Shown: positions 7,877 to 15,323, numbered from the stretch's first letter. The stretch: DNA of 64,000 bases from Desulfobacula toluolica Tol2 (GCF_000307105.1 NC_018645.1:3978001-4042000), one strand, 5' to 3'. Numbers and translations are program-made. Notes: generated from the sequence alone by a model not told the origin.

Positions 7877-8434
7877 ATGAAAAAAACCAGAAAAACTATA
7901 GTCACCATTTGGATAAATCCAGAAATTTTAGACAAGTTAGATAAATTTGCAAAAAAAGCAAATATTTCAAGAAGCCAGTTAATCCATAATTTGTTAACAA
8001 TTGGTTATGATGAAATCAATTTGCAAAAGAACCTTGGAATTATCAAACTCACTTTGTCCTTAGAAAGGCTACAGGCAAAAATCGCCAAGCTTCTTTCTGG
8101 TGCTAAGAAAAAAATTGTTATTGTCGATCCAAACAAAAAGGGAACCAATCTTTCTATACGAATTGATCCAGAGTTAATGAAAAAAATTGATGCCTTAGCA
8201 AATAAATTAAGCATGTCAAGAAGCATATTTATTGAGTACCTTTTGGAAATATCCATAAAAGAGCTTAAATACATTAATTTTCCAGGAATTATTGACAGTG
8301 CTCTATTGATTAGAGATTTAAACGATAAAATTAGTGAAGCCTGGAAAAAATTATTTAAAAAATCTGAAAAAGCCCTAAAGGAGAAAGAGGTCATCACCAA
8401 AATAGATGAGAATTTAGAAGAAAACAATAATTAA
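7877..8434 (+). CDS. Tandem ribbon-helix-helix DNA-binding protein
   Basis: 185 residues. Two CopG/Arc-like ribbon-helix-helix units occur in one chain: residues about 7-50 ('TIVTIWINPEILDKLDKFAK', then 'ISRSQLIHNLL') and about 91-135 ('NLSIRIDPELMKKIDALANK', then 'MSRSIFIEYLLE'). Such proteins normally dimerise through one unit, so a covalent tandem can form an intramolecular dimer. The C-terminal 45 residues are Lys/Glu-rich and probably coiled. Its place directly before the Rep-like gene suggests copy-number or operon control, as with CopG on plasmids; this is inference. Confidence 0.75.
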   Translation: MKKTRKTIVTIWINPEILDKLDKFAKKANISRSQLIHNLLTIGYDEINLQKNLGIIKLTLSLERLQAKIAKLLSGAKKKIVIVDPNKKGTNLSIRIDPELMKKIDALANKLSMSRSIFIEYLLEISIKELKYINFPGIIDSALLIRDLNDKISEAWKKLFKKSEKALKEKEVITKIDENLEENNN

Positions 8435-8440
8435 AAAGGC

Positions 8441-8474
8441 CAAGCACCGCGTCTCGCCAAAGCCAAGGTGCTTG
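8441..8474. repeat. Inverted repeat ahead of the Rep-like gene
   Basis: CAAGCACC (8441-8448) and GGTGCTTG (8467-8474) form a perfect 8-bp stem flanked by GG/CC. No T-run follows. It could be a replication-linked site, an operator or a leader hairpin for the Rep gene. Confidence 0.45.
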
Positions 8475-8572
8475 ACCCATTAATCGTGAGAGTTCAAAGA
8501 ACACTCAGTAACTAAGTGTATCAATACGCCGTTCTGGTGTCAATGAACTCTCCAAAATTCGGAGGTGTTCAA

Positions 8573-9853
8573 ATGACAAGTTCAAATCAAAAAAATTATC
8601 CAAAAACTGCAAAATCACAAGCCACTTCTATTGGGGGGCGGACTACTATCAGCCCCCCCGCAAAAATAAGCCAGGAGTCTCAACAAGAGATAGAAATCTT
8701 AGCTTCAAATATTGATACATTAAGGCTTTCAATCAATATCGTATGGGAAAATTCATATTTCTTTGCTGTTCTCTCTGAAGCCAAAACAATAGCTCGACTT
8801 GATAAAATAGATTTACCCGTCCCATTTATAATTAATGACACAGATGATGAATATTTTTTCAGCATCAAAGAACATGGATCACAAGGCTATGAATGGATTC
8901 TCAACAATTCAGAGTATTCCTTGTTAATAGGCAACTGGCGACAACCACAATCAAGACCAAGTGTTTTATTGACTATACGTTCTGAAACCCTTTGGAGAAA
9001 AGGCCCCTTTGAGGCAATTTTTTTCATCATAAATTTTTTAAAAAAAGTTGGTGGCAAATTAACTCAAATAAAAATAAGCCGTCTTGATTTGTGTGTAGAC
9101 ACATTATTCCCTGAAAAATTGTGGTCTGTAAATATCCTTGATCACAGGGTTACCAGGGCATCTGATACAAAAATATTTCATAGCAATAAAAATCTATCTG
9201 GCATAACAATTGGCAAGAATAAATTTTCAGCCAGATTATATGACAAGCCGTTGGAAATACAACAGCAATCAAATAAAACCTGGTTTTTCAATATATGGGG
9301 ACTGGAAAGCGTACCCGCAGATTATAAAATTATCAGGGTTGAATTTCAATTAAGAAGAGAAGACATTAAAGAGCTTGGAATCATTTCCATTAATGATCTG
9401 TTTAACCTCATACAAAACATTTGGTCTTACTGCACAAAAGATTGGCTGAAATTTCAAGACAACCCCGGCAAGCAATCCCACCAGCGAAAAACTTTAAAAT
9501 GGTGGGAAATCATACAAAATGGATTTAACAACATGTCTCCCGGTAATCCATTAATCCGCAGCAAAGCATTAAACGCAGACAAAGACAGACTTTCCCAACA
9601 AATTGTGGGCTTAATGTCTTCATTCGCGGCATTGGAATTTGAAACCGGATGGGATATCAACCCTAAAAATATCAATTTAATTAACACATTCAAAAGATTC
9701 CAGAGACACTTTATCCAAAACAATTTAAATAAAATTGAATTTTCAGAACGTGTTGAAAATAAAAAAGCTAAATTCCAAAGACTCAACAATAAGCACCTTG
9801 AATCCCTTGATCTAAGAAAAGAACTTGGATTTTTACCGAACAATGCAGCTTAG
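8573..9853 (+). CDS. Rolling-circle-type replication initiation factor-like protein
   Basis: 426 residues from the ATG at 8573, chosen because GGAGGTG precedes it; an open GTG frame from 8516 lacks a ribosome site. The centre carries 'KISRLDLCVDT' (an R-x-D-x-x-x-D strand), 'ARLYDKPLEI' (candidate catalytic Tyr/Lys) and 'IIRVEFQLRRE', the pattern of Rep_trans/replication initiation factor proteins of mobile elements. It probably nicks element DNA for replication after excision or for transfer. It follows the tandem RHH gene and precedes xis/int. I cannot identify the nick site. Assignment rests on motif pattern, not on full-length similarity. Confidence 0.65.
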   Translation: MTSSNQKNYPKTAKSQATSIGGRTTISPPAKISQESQQEIEILASNIDTLRLSINIVWENSYFFAVLSEAKTIARLDKIDLPVPFIINDTDDEYFFSIKEHGSQGYEWILNNSEYSLLIGNWRQPQSRPSVLLTIRSETLWRKGPFEAIFFIINFLKKVGGKLTQIKISRLDLCVDTLFPEKLWSVNILDHRVTRASDTKIFHSNKNLSGITIGKNKFSARLYDKPLEIQQQSNKTWFFNIWGLESVPADYKIIRVEFQLRREDIKELGIISINDLFNLIQNIWSYCTKDWLKFQDNPGKQSHQRKTLKWWEIIQNGFNNMSPGNPLIRSKALNADKDRLSQQIVGLMSSFAALEFETGWDINPKNINLINTFKRFQRHFIQNNLNKIEFSERVENKKAKFQRLNNKHLESLDLRKELGFLPNNAA

Positions 9854-9864
9854 GAGTGATTTTT

Positions 9865-10248
9865 ATGATTTCACCAAGTGACATAGTTGACGTTGAAGGT
9901 TTATCAAAAGTTCTTTCTTGTTCCACGGCAACAATCAAAAAGACCTGGAGAGAATATCCTCATATTTTTATCGGTCTTGGCCGAACAGCCAAATCAGCCA
10001 GGTTTATTGTAAATGATGTTGTATCGTATTTAATTGAAAGGGATTACAAAAATGGCATATCAAGATCCAAAAACAAAAAAATGGGTAGGGGATTCAAGAG
10101 TTACAGGATGTCCAAGAAAAAAGAAAAGAGGGTTCAAGACCAAGAGAGCGGCAAAAAATTGGGAAAATACCAGGAGGGAAGACTTACTGAACCCGAAACC
10201 CGAACAGATCCAATTGACAACTTCAGAAGCATGTTTGCGATATCTTGA
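9865..10248 (+). CDS. AlpA/excisionase-like small HTH protein
   Basis: 127 residues from ATG 9865 with AGGAGTG upstream. Residues 1-60 ('DVEGLSKVLSCSTATIKKTW', then 'VNDVVSYLIERDY') look like an MerR/HTH_17-type winged helix, the usual fold of excisionases and AlpA regulators. It sits directly before the integrase. The last 65 residues are read from bases that also encode the integrase N-terminus in another frame, and they look like compositional noise (Lys/Arg-rich), so the functional product may once have ended near 10050. Probably controls the direction of recombination. Confidence 0.6.
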   Translation: MISPSDIVDVEGLSKVLSCSTATIKKTWREYPHIFIGLGRTAKSARFIVNDVVSYLIERDYKNGISRSKNKKMGRGFKSYRMSKKKEKRVQDQESGKKLGKYQEGRLTEPETRTDPIDNFRSMFAIS

Positions 10249-11107
10249 ACATTGTAAAAGACGGGGGTTCAAGCTCAATACATATCGTTATAAAGCCAAT
10301 ATTTACAAGTCTATGATTCATTTCTGGGAAAACGACCCGGATATAAAGGCTGTTGATTCAATAATGATAGAAGAATTCTTTGACCACATTTTTGATTCAT
10401 CCGGCGGAAAAACCGTAAACCGTTACAAACGTGAAATTAAATCTCTTTTTAATTATCTGAAAAAAAGGCATTTAATAATCAACGATCCGACCTCCCCTAT
10501 AGATGATTATGAAGAGGAAGTATTTAAAAAATATGTTCCCCCGGCTGAAGATATCCAGGCCGTGATCAATGTTGCTAATGAATTTGAATCTGATATTATC
10601 CGGACAACATATCATACGGCTGCAAGATCAGGGGAAATACGTCAACTTACTTGTGATGATGTTGATTTGAATAACAACGCTTTAACACTTTGGACCCGGA
10701 AACGAAAAAATGGAAATTTTGAAGCCGACACAATTGATATGAGCCAATCCTTAAGCGATATTTTACAAAAAAAATTAAAAAGCTGCACAAAAGATTGTCC
10801 CTGGATATTCCCAAATCAGAAAGGCAAACAACTTTCCAAATACACCCTTGATAATATCATGCCGAGGCTTTGCAAAAAAGCTAATGTAAAGTCATTTGGC
10901 CTTCACGCGATACGCCACCATATAGCGGTACAACTTGCCCATAAAAATTGGCCTTTAATTAAAATCCAAAAATTTCTCAGACATAAAAGAGCAACCACAA
11001 CTGATATCTATCTCCGGTCGTTAGTTAACATCAAAACTGATGGAGCATCAATTCTTGATGATTTAGAACTAAGCATGAAGAAACACAATTTAATTGAATC
11101 TCGATGA
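10052..11107 (+). CDS. Tyrosine recombinase, integrase of the element
   Basis: 351 residues from the ATG at 10052 (a TTG at 10034 is also in frame). The N-terminal arm-type DNA-binding region starts 'MAYQDPKTKKWVGDSRVTG'. A SAM-like core-binding domain covers about 70-150. The catalytic domain has all residues: Arg in 'AARSGEIRQL', Lys in 'TRKRKNG', 'HAIRH', the second His in 'LRHKRATT', and the nucleophilic Tyr in 'TDIYLRSL'. It should catalyse recombination between the tRNA-Ser(GCU) 3' end and the element's att site. It overlaps the excisionase-like frame by about 200 bases. It is the only element gene with a clear integration role. Confidence 0.93.
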   Translation: MAYQDPKTKKWVGDSRVTGCPRKKKRGFKTKRAAKNWENTRREDLLNPKPEQIQLTTSEACLRYLEHCKRRGFKLNTYRYKANIYKSMIHFWENDPDIKAVDSIMIEEFFDHIFDSSGGKTVNRYKREIKSLFNYLKKRHLIINDPTSPIDDYEEEVFKKYVPPAEDIQAVINVANEFESDIIRTTYHTAARSGEIRQLTCDDVDLNNNALTLWTRKRKNGNFEADTIDMSQSLSDILQKKLKSCTKDCPWIFPNQKGKQLSKYTLDNIMPRLCKKANVKSFGLHAIRHHIAVQLAHKNWPLIKIQKFLRHKRATTTDIYLRSLVNIKTDGASILDDLELSMKKHNLIESR

Positions 11108-11130
11108 TGCCAAAGGTTAAGCTTTAGAGC

Positions 11131-11252
11131 CTGTTTAAAAATTATTCTTCAAGCCGGTGTTGGGCTGATATCAGTGATTTTTTGTGTCGGAATCAGACAA
11201 AATTTAACATGTATCGCTTGAATTATGACACGATGTGGTATTTTTTAAACAG
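11131..11252. repeat. Inverted repeat pair beside the IS insertion
   Basis: CTGTTTAAAAA (11131-11141) and TTTTTAAACAG (11242-11252) are perfect 11-bp inverted copies about 100 bases apart. The pair looks like the ends of a ~120-bp MITE or of an older IS remnant, with no coding capacity inside. The IS110-type element begins only 5 bases later. Confidence 0.45.
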
Positions 11253-11264
11253 ATAATATGAGAA

Positions 11265-11353
11265 GGCTGGTCCCTCCAACGAGCTATGATATAATCACGC
11301 TCAATTAGTAACGCAGTCACCCAAGGGGCTGCAAAAAAAGGAGGGGACCAGCC
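11265..11353 (+). promoter_or_regulatory. Transposase leader: internal -10 and RBS-sequestering stem
   Basis: GGCTGGTCCC (11265-11274) is perfectly complementary to GGGACCAGCC (11344-11353), whose 3' end abuts the transposase ATG and whose extension contains the ribosome site GGAGGGG. A TATAAT (11290-11295) lies in the loop. Transcripts entering from outside would carry both arms and mask the ribosome site. Transcripts from the internal promoter lack the 5' arm and would be translated. Confidence 0.55.
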
Positions 11354-12400
11354 ATGAATAACAATATCACAATAGGAATGGATTTGGGAGACAAGTTTCA
11401 CATAGCGGTTGTATTTGACAGTGATGGCACTGAATTAGAGATTGCCAAAGTGATTAATACTAAAACCGGTATACGCACGTTCTTCAAACAGTACAAATCC
11501 GCCACAGTGGCTATAGAGGCAGGCACTCACTCTCCATGGATCAGCCGGTTGTTGACTGAAATGGAGCAGACCGTGTACGTCGGGAACCCTCGTAAATTAA
11601 GGTATATCTGGGACAGTATTGATAAATCAGATGCCCGGGACGCACGGATGCTTGGTATGGTTTGCCGATTGGAACCAAGACTTCTGCAACCAATACACCA
11701 TCGCAGCAGCCAGGCCCAAGTTGATCTGACAACAATCAAATCCCGTGATATGCTGGTTAAGAGCCGCACACAGCTGATCAACCACGTAAGGGGAATCGTC
11801 AAAGCCAATGGGGAGCGTCTGCCCAAATGCAGTGCAGCAAGCTTTGCCAATAAATGTAGTTCCGATATCCCAAAAGAGCTTTGGCCTGCTATAGCGCCTT
11901 TGTTTGAAGTTATCACGGAGTTGAATTGCCAGATAAAAGAGCTTGAGAGCAAAATTGAACAACTCAGCATAGAAAAGTACCCTGAAACCAGGTTTTTGAG
12001 GCAGGTTCCTGGAGTTGGTCCCATAACTGCATTGTCATATATCCTTTACATTGAAGATCCTGCCCGTTTTTCCAAAAGTCGTCAAGTCGGTCCTTTCTTA
12101 GGGTTAACACCCAGGAGGGACCAATCGGGTGAAATGGACAAGCAACTTCCCATTGCTAAAGCAGGGAATACTTATCTGCGCCAGTTGCTGGTGGGATGTG
12201 CCCATTATATTATGGGGCCATTTGGCCCAGAAAATTCCCTGCGCCTCCACGGCCTGGCTATCGCTGCAAGAGGAGGTAAAAATGCCAAGAAACGAGCCGT
12301 TGTCGCTGTCGCCCGGAAATTGGCAGTGCTACTGCATCGATTATGGGTGAGCGAAGACACATACCAGCCATTTTATTGCAGAGACAAAAAAGTTGCCTGA
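11354..12400 (+). CDS. IS110-family transposase (DEDD type)
   Basis: 348 residues, full length for the family. The N-terminal RuvC-like DEDD domain starts 'ITIGMDLGDKFHIAVVF' (first Asp), with the Glu in 'AIEAGTHSPW' and the paired Asp in 'DKSDARDARML'. The C-terminal Transposase_20 region has 'LRQVPGVGPITALSYI' and 'FLGLTPRRDQSG', with a Ser in the region expected for the catalytic serine. This family recombines without a classic DDE mechanism and is directed by a structured RNA encoded in a non-coding end. A decayed N-terminal copy of a close relative lies at 50425-50568. Confidence 0.95.
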   Translation: MNNNITIGMDLGDKFHIAVVFDSDGTELEIAKVINTKTGIRTFFKQYKSATVAIEAGTHSPWISRLLTEMEQTVYVGNPRKLRYIWDSIDKSDARDARMLGMVCRLEPRLLQPIHHRSSQAQVDLTTIKSRDMLVKSRTQLINHVRGIVKANGERLPKCSAASFANKCSSDIPKELWPAIAPLFEVITELNCQIKELESKIEQLSIEKYPETRFLRQVPGVGPITALSYILYIEDPARFSKSRQVGPFLGLTPRRDQSGEMDKQLPIAKAGNTYLRQLLVGCAHYIMGPFGPENSLRLHGLAIAARGGKNAKKRAVVAVARKLAVLLHRLWVSEDTYQPFYCRDKKVA

Positions 12401-12524
12401 AGATGAACCTCATCAATATAAAACAGGATTTATGAGTTGAAGATTTTTAAGGAAGATGACCCGATTTTAAGGGGGCCAGCCGCCCCCTATACCCCCCCCC
12501 GGGATTTATCGCGCTAGGGACAAA

Positions 12525-12631
12525 AGCATGAGGGAGGAACAGGTACAGTTGCGGTGTACCTGCCCCCATGCTCTCGTCACCGGCTGCGGCGCTCGGGTCG
12601 CTTCCCAGCGTTGCCCTATCCTCCGAGCCGG
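12525..12631. ncRNA. Structured RNA candidate in the IS right end (bridge/seek RNA-like)
   Basis: Two adjacent long stems can be drawn. First, AGCATG (12525-12530) with CATGCT (12567-12572), enclosing GGG/CCC and the perfect 8-bp stem CAGGTACA/TGTACCTG (12540-12562). Second, CCGGCT (12580-12585) with AGCCGG (12626-12631), enclosing CTCGG/CCGAG. The region is far more GC-rich than its neighbours, lies between the transposase stop and the right IR, and has no credible gene. In IS1111-type elements the guide RNA is encoded on this side. Strand and ends are unknown. Confidence 0.5.
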
Positions 12632-12884
12632 CAGTAAGATAATATCACTGCCATACAAAATATCAACAGGATGGTGCAGCATGATACAAGTTTCCAACGT
12701 CTCATCCAGGAGACTGCGATAAGAGCCTTGCAACAGTCGGTTGCCGCTGACATTAAATGGTTGCGTTAAACAGATAGCAGCTCCTGCCACCGGATATTAA
12801 CATGCACCGGGACAAATGGCAGTCCCATAAAAGAGTGCGAATGGAAGCGTGATGGTCCGAGACTTGTTGGATTGGGAAAAGGAT

Positions 12885-12900
12885 AATTCGTGAACGAATT
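12885..12900. repeat. 16-bp palindrome near the IS right end
   Basis: AATTCGT-GA-ACGAATT, 14 bases before the right inverted repeat. A TTGACA follows at 12906-12911, which could act as an outward or junction -35 sequence. The rest of 12632-12884 shows no gene. Confidence 0.45.
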
Positions 12901-13068
12901 TCCTCTTGACATAAGCCTTCTCATGGAAGGCTCTTAAGAACAGGGTATTTTTATAAAAAAATCAATTGACTGTTTTCCGGTATTTATATAATCATCCTAT
13001 AAATTATTAGACGCTTATATTCTATGATATCAAATTCATAACTGATTCTCTAAAGGAGCTGCTCTACT

Positions 13069-13935
13069 ATGTCATCAATAGAAATACATTTTCAAGGCGA
13101 TCTTGTCACGAATCACAAAATATCGTTGAGAGTTCTATCTCTTACGTTAACTCACATCCAAAGCGCAATTAACCGTTCTTATTTAGACATTACAAAAAAA
13201 AAAGGTGTTTTTAAGCATGCAAAGATGACGGAAAAAGACTTTAGAAATTCAGTTTTTATTGTTGGAAATGCTCGAGAGGGTGGATATATTCTTGATTTCT
13301 TATCAGAGTTACCTCTTGCCAATCAAATCATAAAAAGGATATCTGATTCACTTGAACCAGCTTTTGAAAAATCAAAAACCGCTGGATTTTCCAATTTAGA
13401 CAATATTGATTTACAAGTTAGTATTAAGAAGGATCAAATCATAAAAAATGTTGTGCAACCCCGATCCTTTGATAAAGAATTTTTATTCCCTGATCCAAAA
13501 ATCATAAGGAATTATGGGGATAAATCTATACTAAAAGAAATTGATCAAATTTTAGCTATAATTCGAGCAAAAAAATTAGGTGACAATTATTTTGACTTAT
13601 CTCTTGATTCCGGTCAAAAAAAGACTTTTTCATTTGATAGGAATCAAAGCAATAATTTTAGTTCATTAATCAAAAAAAGGTCTGTTGGTAACCCTCTGAT
13701 TTATAAGGGTACAATTAGAGCTTTGGATACAGTCACTAAAATTGGAAAATTTATTAATTCCGGGACAAAAAAAACCTGCAATCTCCTTTTTTCATCAGCG
13801 AATGATATAATTTCAATTCGAGAATTTTTAGGCGATCAAAAAGAAATCGTGTTTTATGGTTCTCCCGTTATTGAATATGGATCGTATGACCTGAATGCTG
13901 GCGATATTTATTTTTTAATGCTTTCGACCGAGTAA
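13069..13935 (+). CDS. Island cargo protein 1, uncharacterised, soluble
   Basis: 288 residues behind AAAGGAG. No signal peptide or membrane helix. The N-terminus ('IEIHFQGDLVTNHKISLRVL') and the segment 'FIVGNAREGGYILDFLSELP' are strand/turn-rich; the C-terminus 'KEIVFYGSPVIEYGSYDLNAGDIYFLML' suggests a beta domain closing the chain. I do not recognise a family with certainty. The AT-rich coding sequence is unlike the core genes. It is followed 6 bases later by a membrane-protein gene, so the two form an operon, probably read from TTGACT/TATAAT-like boxes near 12966-12992. A soluble-plus-membrane pair as sole cargo of a tRNA island suggests defence or fitness cargo, as inference. Confidence 0.7.
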   Translation: MSSIEIHFQGDLVTNHKISLRVLSLTLTHIQSAINRSYLDITKKKGVFKHAKMTEKDFRNSVFIVGNAREGGYILDFLSELPLANQIIKRISDSLEPAFEKSKTAGFSNLDNIDLQVSIKKDQIIKNVVQPRSFDKEFLFPDPKIIRNYGDKSILKEIDQILAIIRAKKLGDNYFDLSLDSGQKKTFSFDRNQSNNFSSLIKKRSVGNPLIYKGTIRALDTVTKIGKFINSGTKKTCNLLFSSANDIISIREFLGDQKEIVFYGSPVIEYGSYDLNAGDIYFLMLSTE

Positions 13936-13941
13936 GATGCT

Positions 13942-14781
13942 ATGGAAATTTTTGATTCTATAAAAGACAAATTTATTGCAGACTTAACGGACACAGTATC
14001 TCTCCAAAAAGTTATTGTATTTGTTGTTTTTGTACTTTTTCTAAATCAATTCCACGAGATAAAAAAGAACCCTATTATTTCATTGAATTATTCAAAAGAA
14101 ATAGTGACTGAATCCGTAGAAACTCAAAAAAATATAAAAGTTACAACTACGGAAAAATTCATTGAAAAAAAAATTGTAAAGAAAAGACCCCAAAAAGTTG
14201 ATAAATTAGACTTGAAAAAAAAATATTGGGAAGAGCCCAAAAGCCTTTGGTTGATTTTGCTTAAGAAAAATGTACTGGAAGTTTTTTCAACAAGTTCCGG
14301 TATCATTGCTAAAATTTCTTTAGCCACCATTTTTAGTGTCATCGGTCTCTTGTTTTTTTTACATTTTATTTATCAAGGTTTTAAAAATAAATTATTCAAT
14401 TTGTTTTCACGTTTTTCAAAATTAGAAACCTATATAAAAGAACTTGAAGAAGAGGCTCAAAAGAATAAATCGGACAACTATTACTTTGATACCATTATTG
14501 CTATTAATTTAGACAACCAATTATCCGATAAAATAAAATTTATTAAAAGATTTGCGAACACAGGAGAAATTTTATTTGATCTTTCGATACTATGCATTCT
14601 ATCTTTTTTTTTAAAATTTTATATTGACTTAATAATAGGATTGTTCCTTTTTGCTTCCTCTACGTTTCTATATTACAAATCATTCCACTATTATCTCAGC
14701 CATTACTTGCCTATGTTTTTAAAAATTCAGATTTTAAAAAATGAACCAACCATAGATAAGAATGCGAAAGGAATCATTTGA
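13942..14781 (+). CDS. Island cargo protein 2, uncharacterised membrane protein
   Basis: 279 residues. Predicted layout: short N-terminal segment, helix about 22-36, a charged Lys/Glu-rich loop (about 40-105), helix about 122-145 ('IFSVIGLLFFLHFIY'), a coiled segment 'FSKLETYIKELEEEAQKN', and two strongly hydrophobic helices about 210-245. No enzymatic motif is visible. It starts 6 bases after cargo gene 1, so co-expression and possibly a complex are likely. The stop is 12 bases before the right end repeat of the element, so it is the last gene inside it. Confidence 0.7.
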   Translation: MEIFDSIKDKFIADLTDTVSLQKVIVFVVFVLFLNQFHEIKKNPIISLNYSKEIVTESVETQKNIKVTTTEKFIEKKIVKKRPQKVDKLDLKKKYWEEPKSLWLILLKKNVLEVFSTSSGIIAKISLATIFSVIGLLFFLHFIYQGFKNKLFNLFSRFSKLETYIKELEEEAQKNKSDNYYFDTIIAINLDNQLSDKIKFIKRFANTGEILFDLSILCILSFFLKFYIDLIIGLFLFASSTFLYYKSFHYYLSHYLPMFLKIQILKNEPTIDKNAKGII

Positions 14782-14795
14782 TAATTCAATTTAGC

Positions 14796-14813
14796 GGGGT
14801 CAAAAATGGGGTC
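14796..14813. repeat. Right end repeat, possible integrase arm site
   Basis: GGGGTCAAAAATGGGGTC, one mismatch from 5609-5626 and in the same orientation. It lies about 115 bases inside attR. The 14814-14926 stretch between it and attR has no gene. Confidence 0.6.
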
Positions 14814-14926
14814 ACTTTTTTTTAGAATCGAATATTTTAGGCTATTTTAAGAATGATTGAAAATTCAAAAACCCTAACAATAAAGGGGTTATGCGCTATT
14901 AACAAGACTTTAGAAAAACCGTTCTT

Positions 14927-14990
14927 TCGCCTGCTAAGCGAGTATGGGTGTTGTTATCCATCCAGAGTTCGAATCTCTGTTTCTCCGCCA
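14927..14990 (+). repeat. Right attachment site (attR), 3' fragment of tRNA-Ser(GCU)
   Basis: Exact copy of 5487-5550 including the CCA end, without the 5' half of the tRNA, so it cannot fold as a tRNA. It marks the original chromosomal end of the gene before integration. Confidence 0.93.
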
Positions 14991-15004
14991 TTAACAACAA
15001 TCTT

Positions 15005-15042
15005 GGGGGTTAAAAGCAACCGCTTTCAATCCCCTTTTTTTT
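15005..15042 (+). terminator. Original terminator of tRNA-Ser(GCU), now stranded
   Basis: GGGG with TT and AAAGC (15005-15016) pairs with GCTTT and CCCC (15022-15034), followed by a nine-T run. It has the same architecture as the terminator at 5566-5600 but different bases, as expected if the chromosome and the element each supplied one. Confidence 0.75.
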
Positions 15043-15096
15043 TGTTTATTTTGGCAGCCATTCTCCATCAACACCCCAAAAACCAAAATCAGCTGT

Positions 15097-15323
15097 TCAG
15101 GCCCGAAGATGGAACCCACAATAATTTTTCAAAACTCCGTTTATGTCATTATTGTTAACCGTATTATAGAACAACTCAAACCATTTGAAAAAAATCTTTT
15201 TTCAATCCCAGATAAGTTTCAATACTTGAATTAGCTTCACCATAACCAAAAGAAATACCATATTCTGAAGAATCAGCCATTATGGCATTAGCAAATACAA
15301 TAAAAAAACACGCAATTTTTCAT
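15097..15323 (-). pseudogene. Decayed PagL-like outer-membrane protein, N-terminal remnant
   Basis: On the minus strand an ATG at 15323 begins a signal-peptide-like sequence that is broken at a run of T (about 15304-15310). With one base removed it reads through into 'ADSSEYGISFGYG' and 'SIETYLGLKKDFFKW', the N-terminal strand pattern of lipid A deacylase/acyloxyacyl-hydrolase-like barrels, and stops at 15097-15099. A complete family member would be about twice this length and carry the catalytic His/Ser near its C-terminus, which is absent. Truncation next to attR suggests disruption by integration or later decay. The family call is tentative. Confidence 0.4.

Larger units (their letters stand above)
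11258..12924 (+). mobile_element. IS110/IS1111-type insertion sequence
   Basis: The boundaries given are a perfect 11-bp inverted repeat, ATGAGAAGGCT (11258-11268) and AGCCTTCTCAT (12914-12924). In the IS1111 group such repeats are subterminal, so the true ends probably lie a few bases outside. The element has one transposase gene, a 96-bp left non-coding end and a long (about 510-bp) GC-rich right non-coding end with strong RNA-like folds. It split the island's cargo region from its integrase. Confidence 0.75.
5487..14990. mobile_element. 9.5-kb integrative element in tRNA-Ser(GCU)
   Basis: Bounded by the 64-bp direct repeat of the tRNA 3' end. It encodes its own tyrosine integrase (10052-11107), an excisionase-like HTH gene before it, a Rep-like initiator, a toxin-antitoxin pair, a tandem ribbon-helix-helix protein, an ASCH protein and, beyond an IS insertion, two cargo genes. 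No phage structural, packaging or conjugation genes are visible, so it is best described as a small integrative or mobilisable element or phage-satellite-like island. A matching GGGGTCAAAAAT-type repeat sits just inside each end. Confidence 0.88.

Noticed and set aside
12506-12790. Open frames on both strands in the IS right end
   Set aside because: They fall in the strongly folded GC-rich non-coding block; neither has a ribosome site or a recognisable product.
14853-15158. 101-codon plus-strand frame over attR
   Set aside because: It contains the translated tRNA fragment and the stranded terminator and has no ribosome site.
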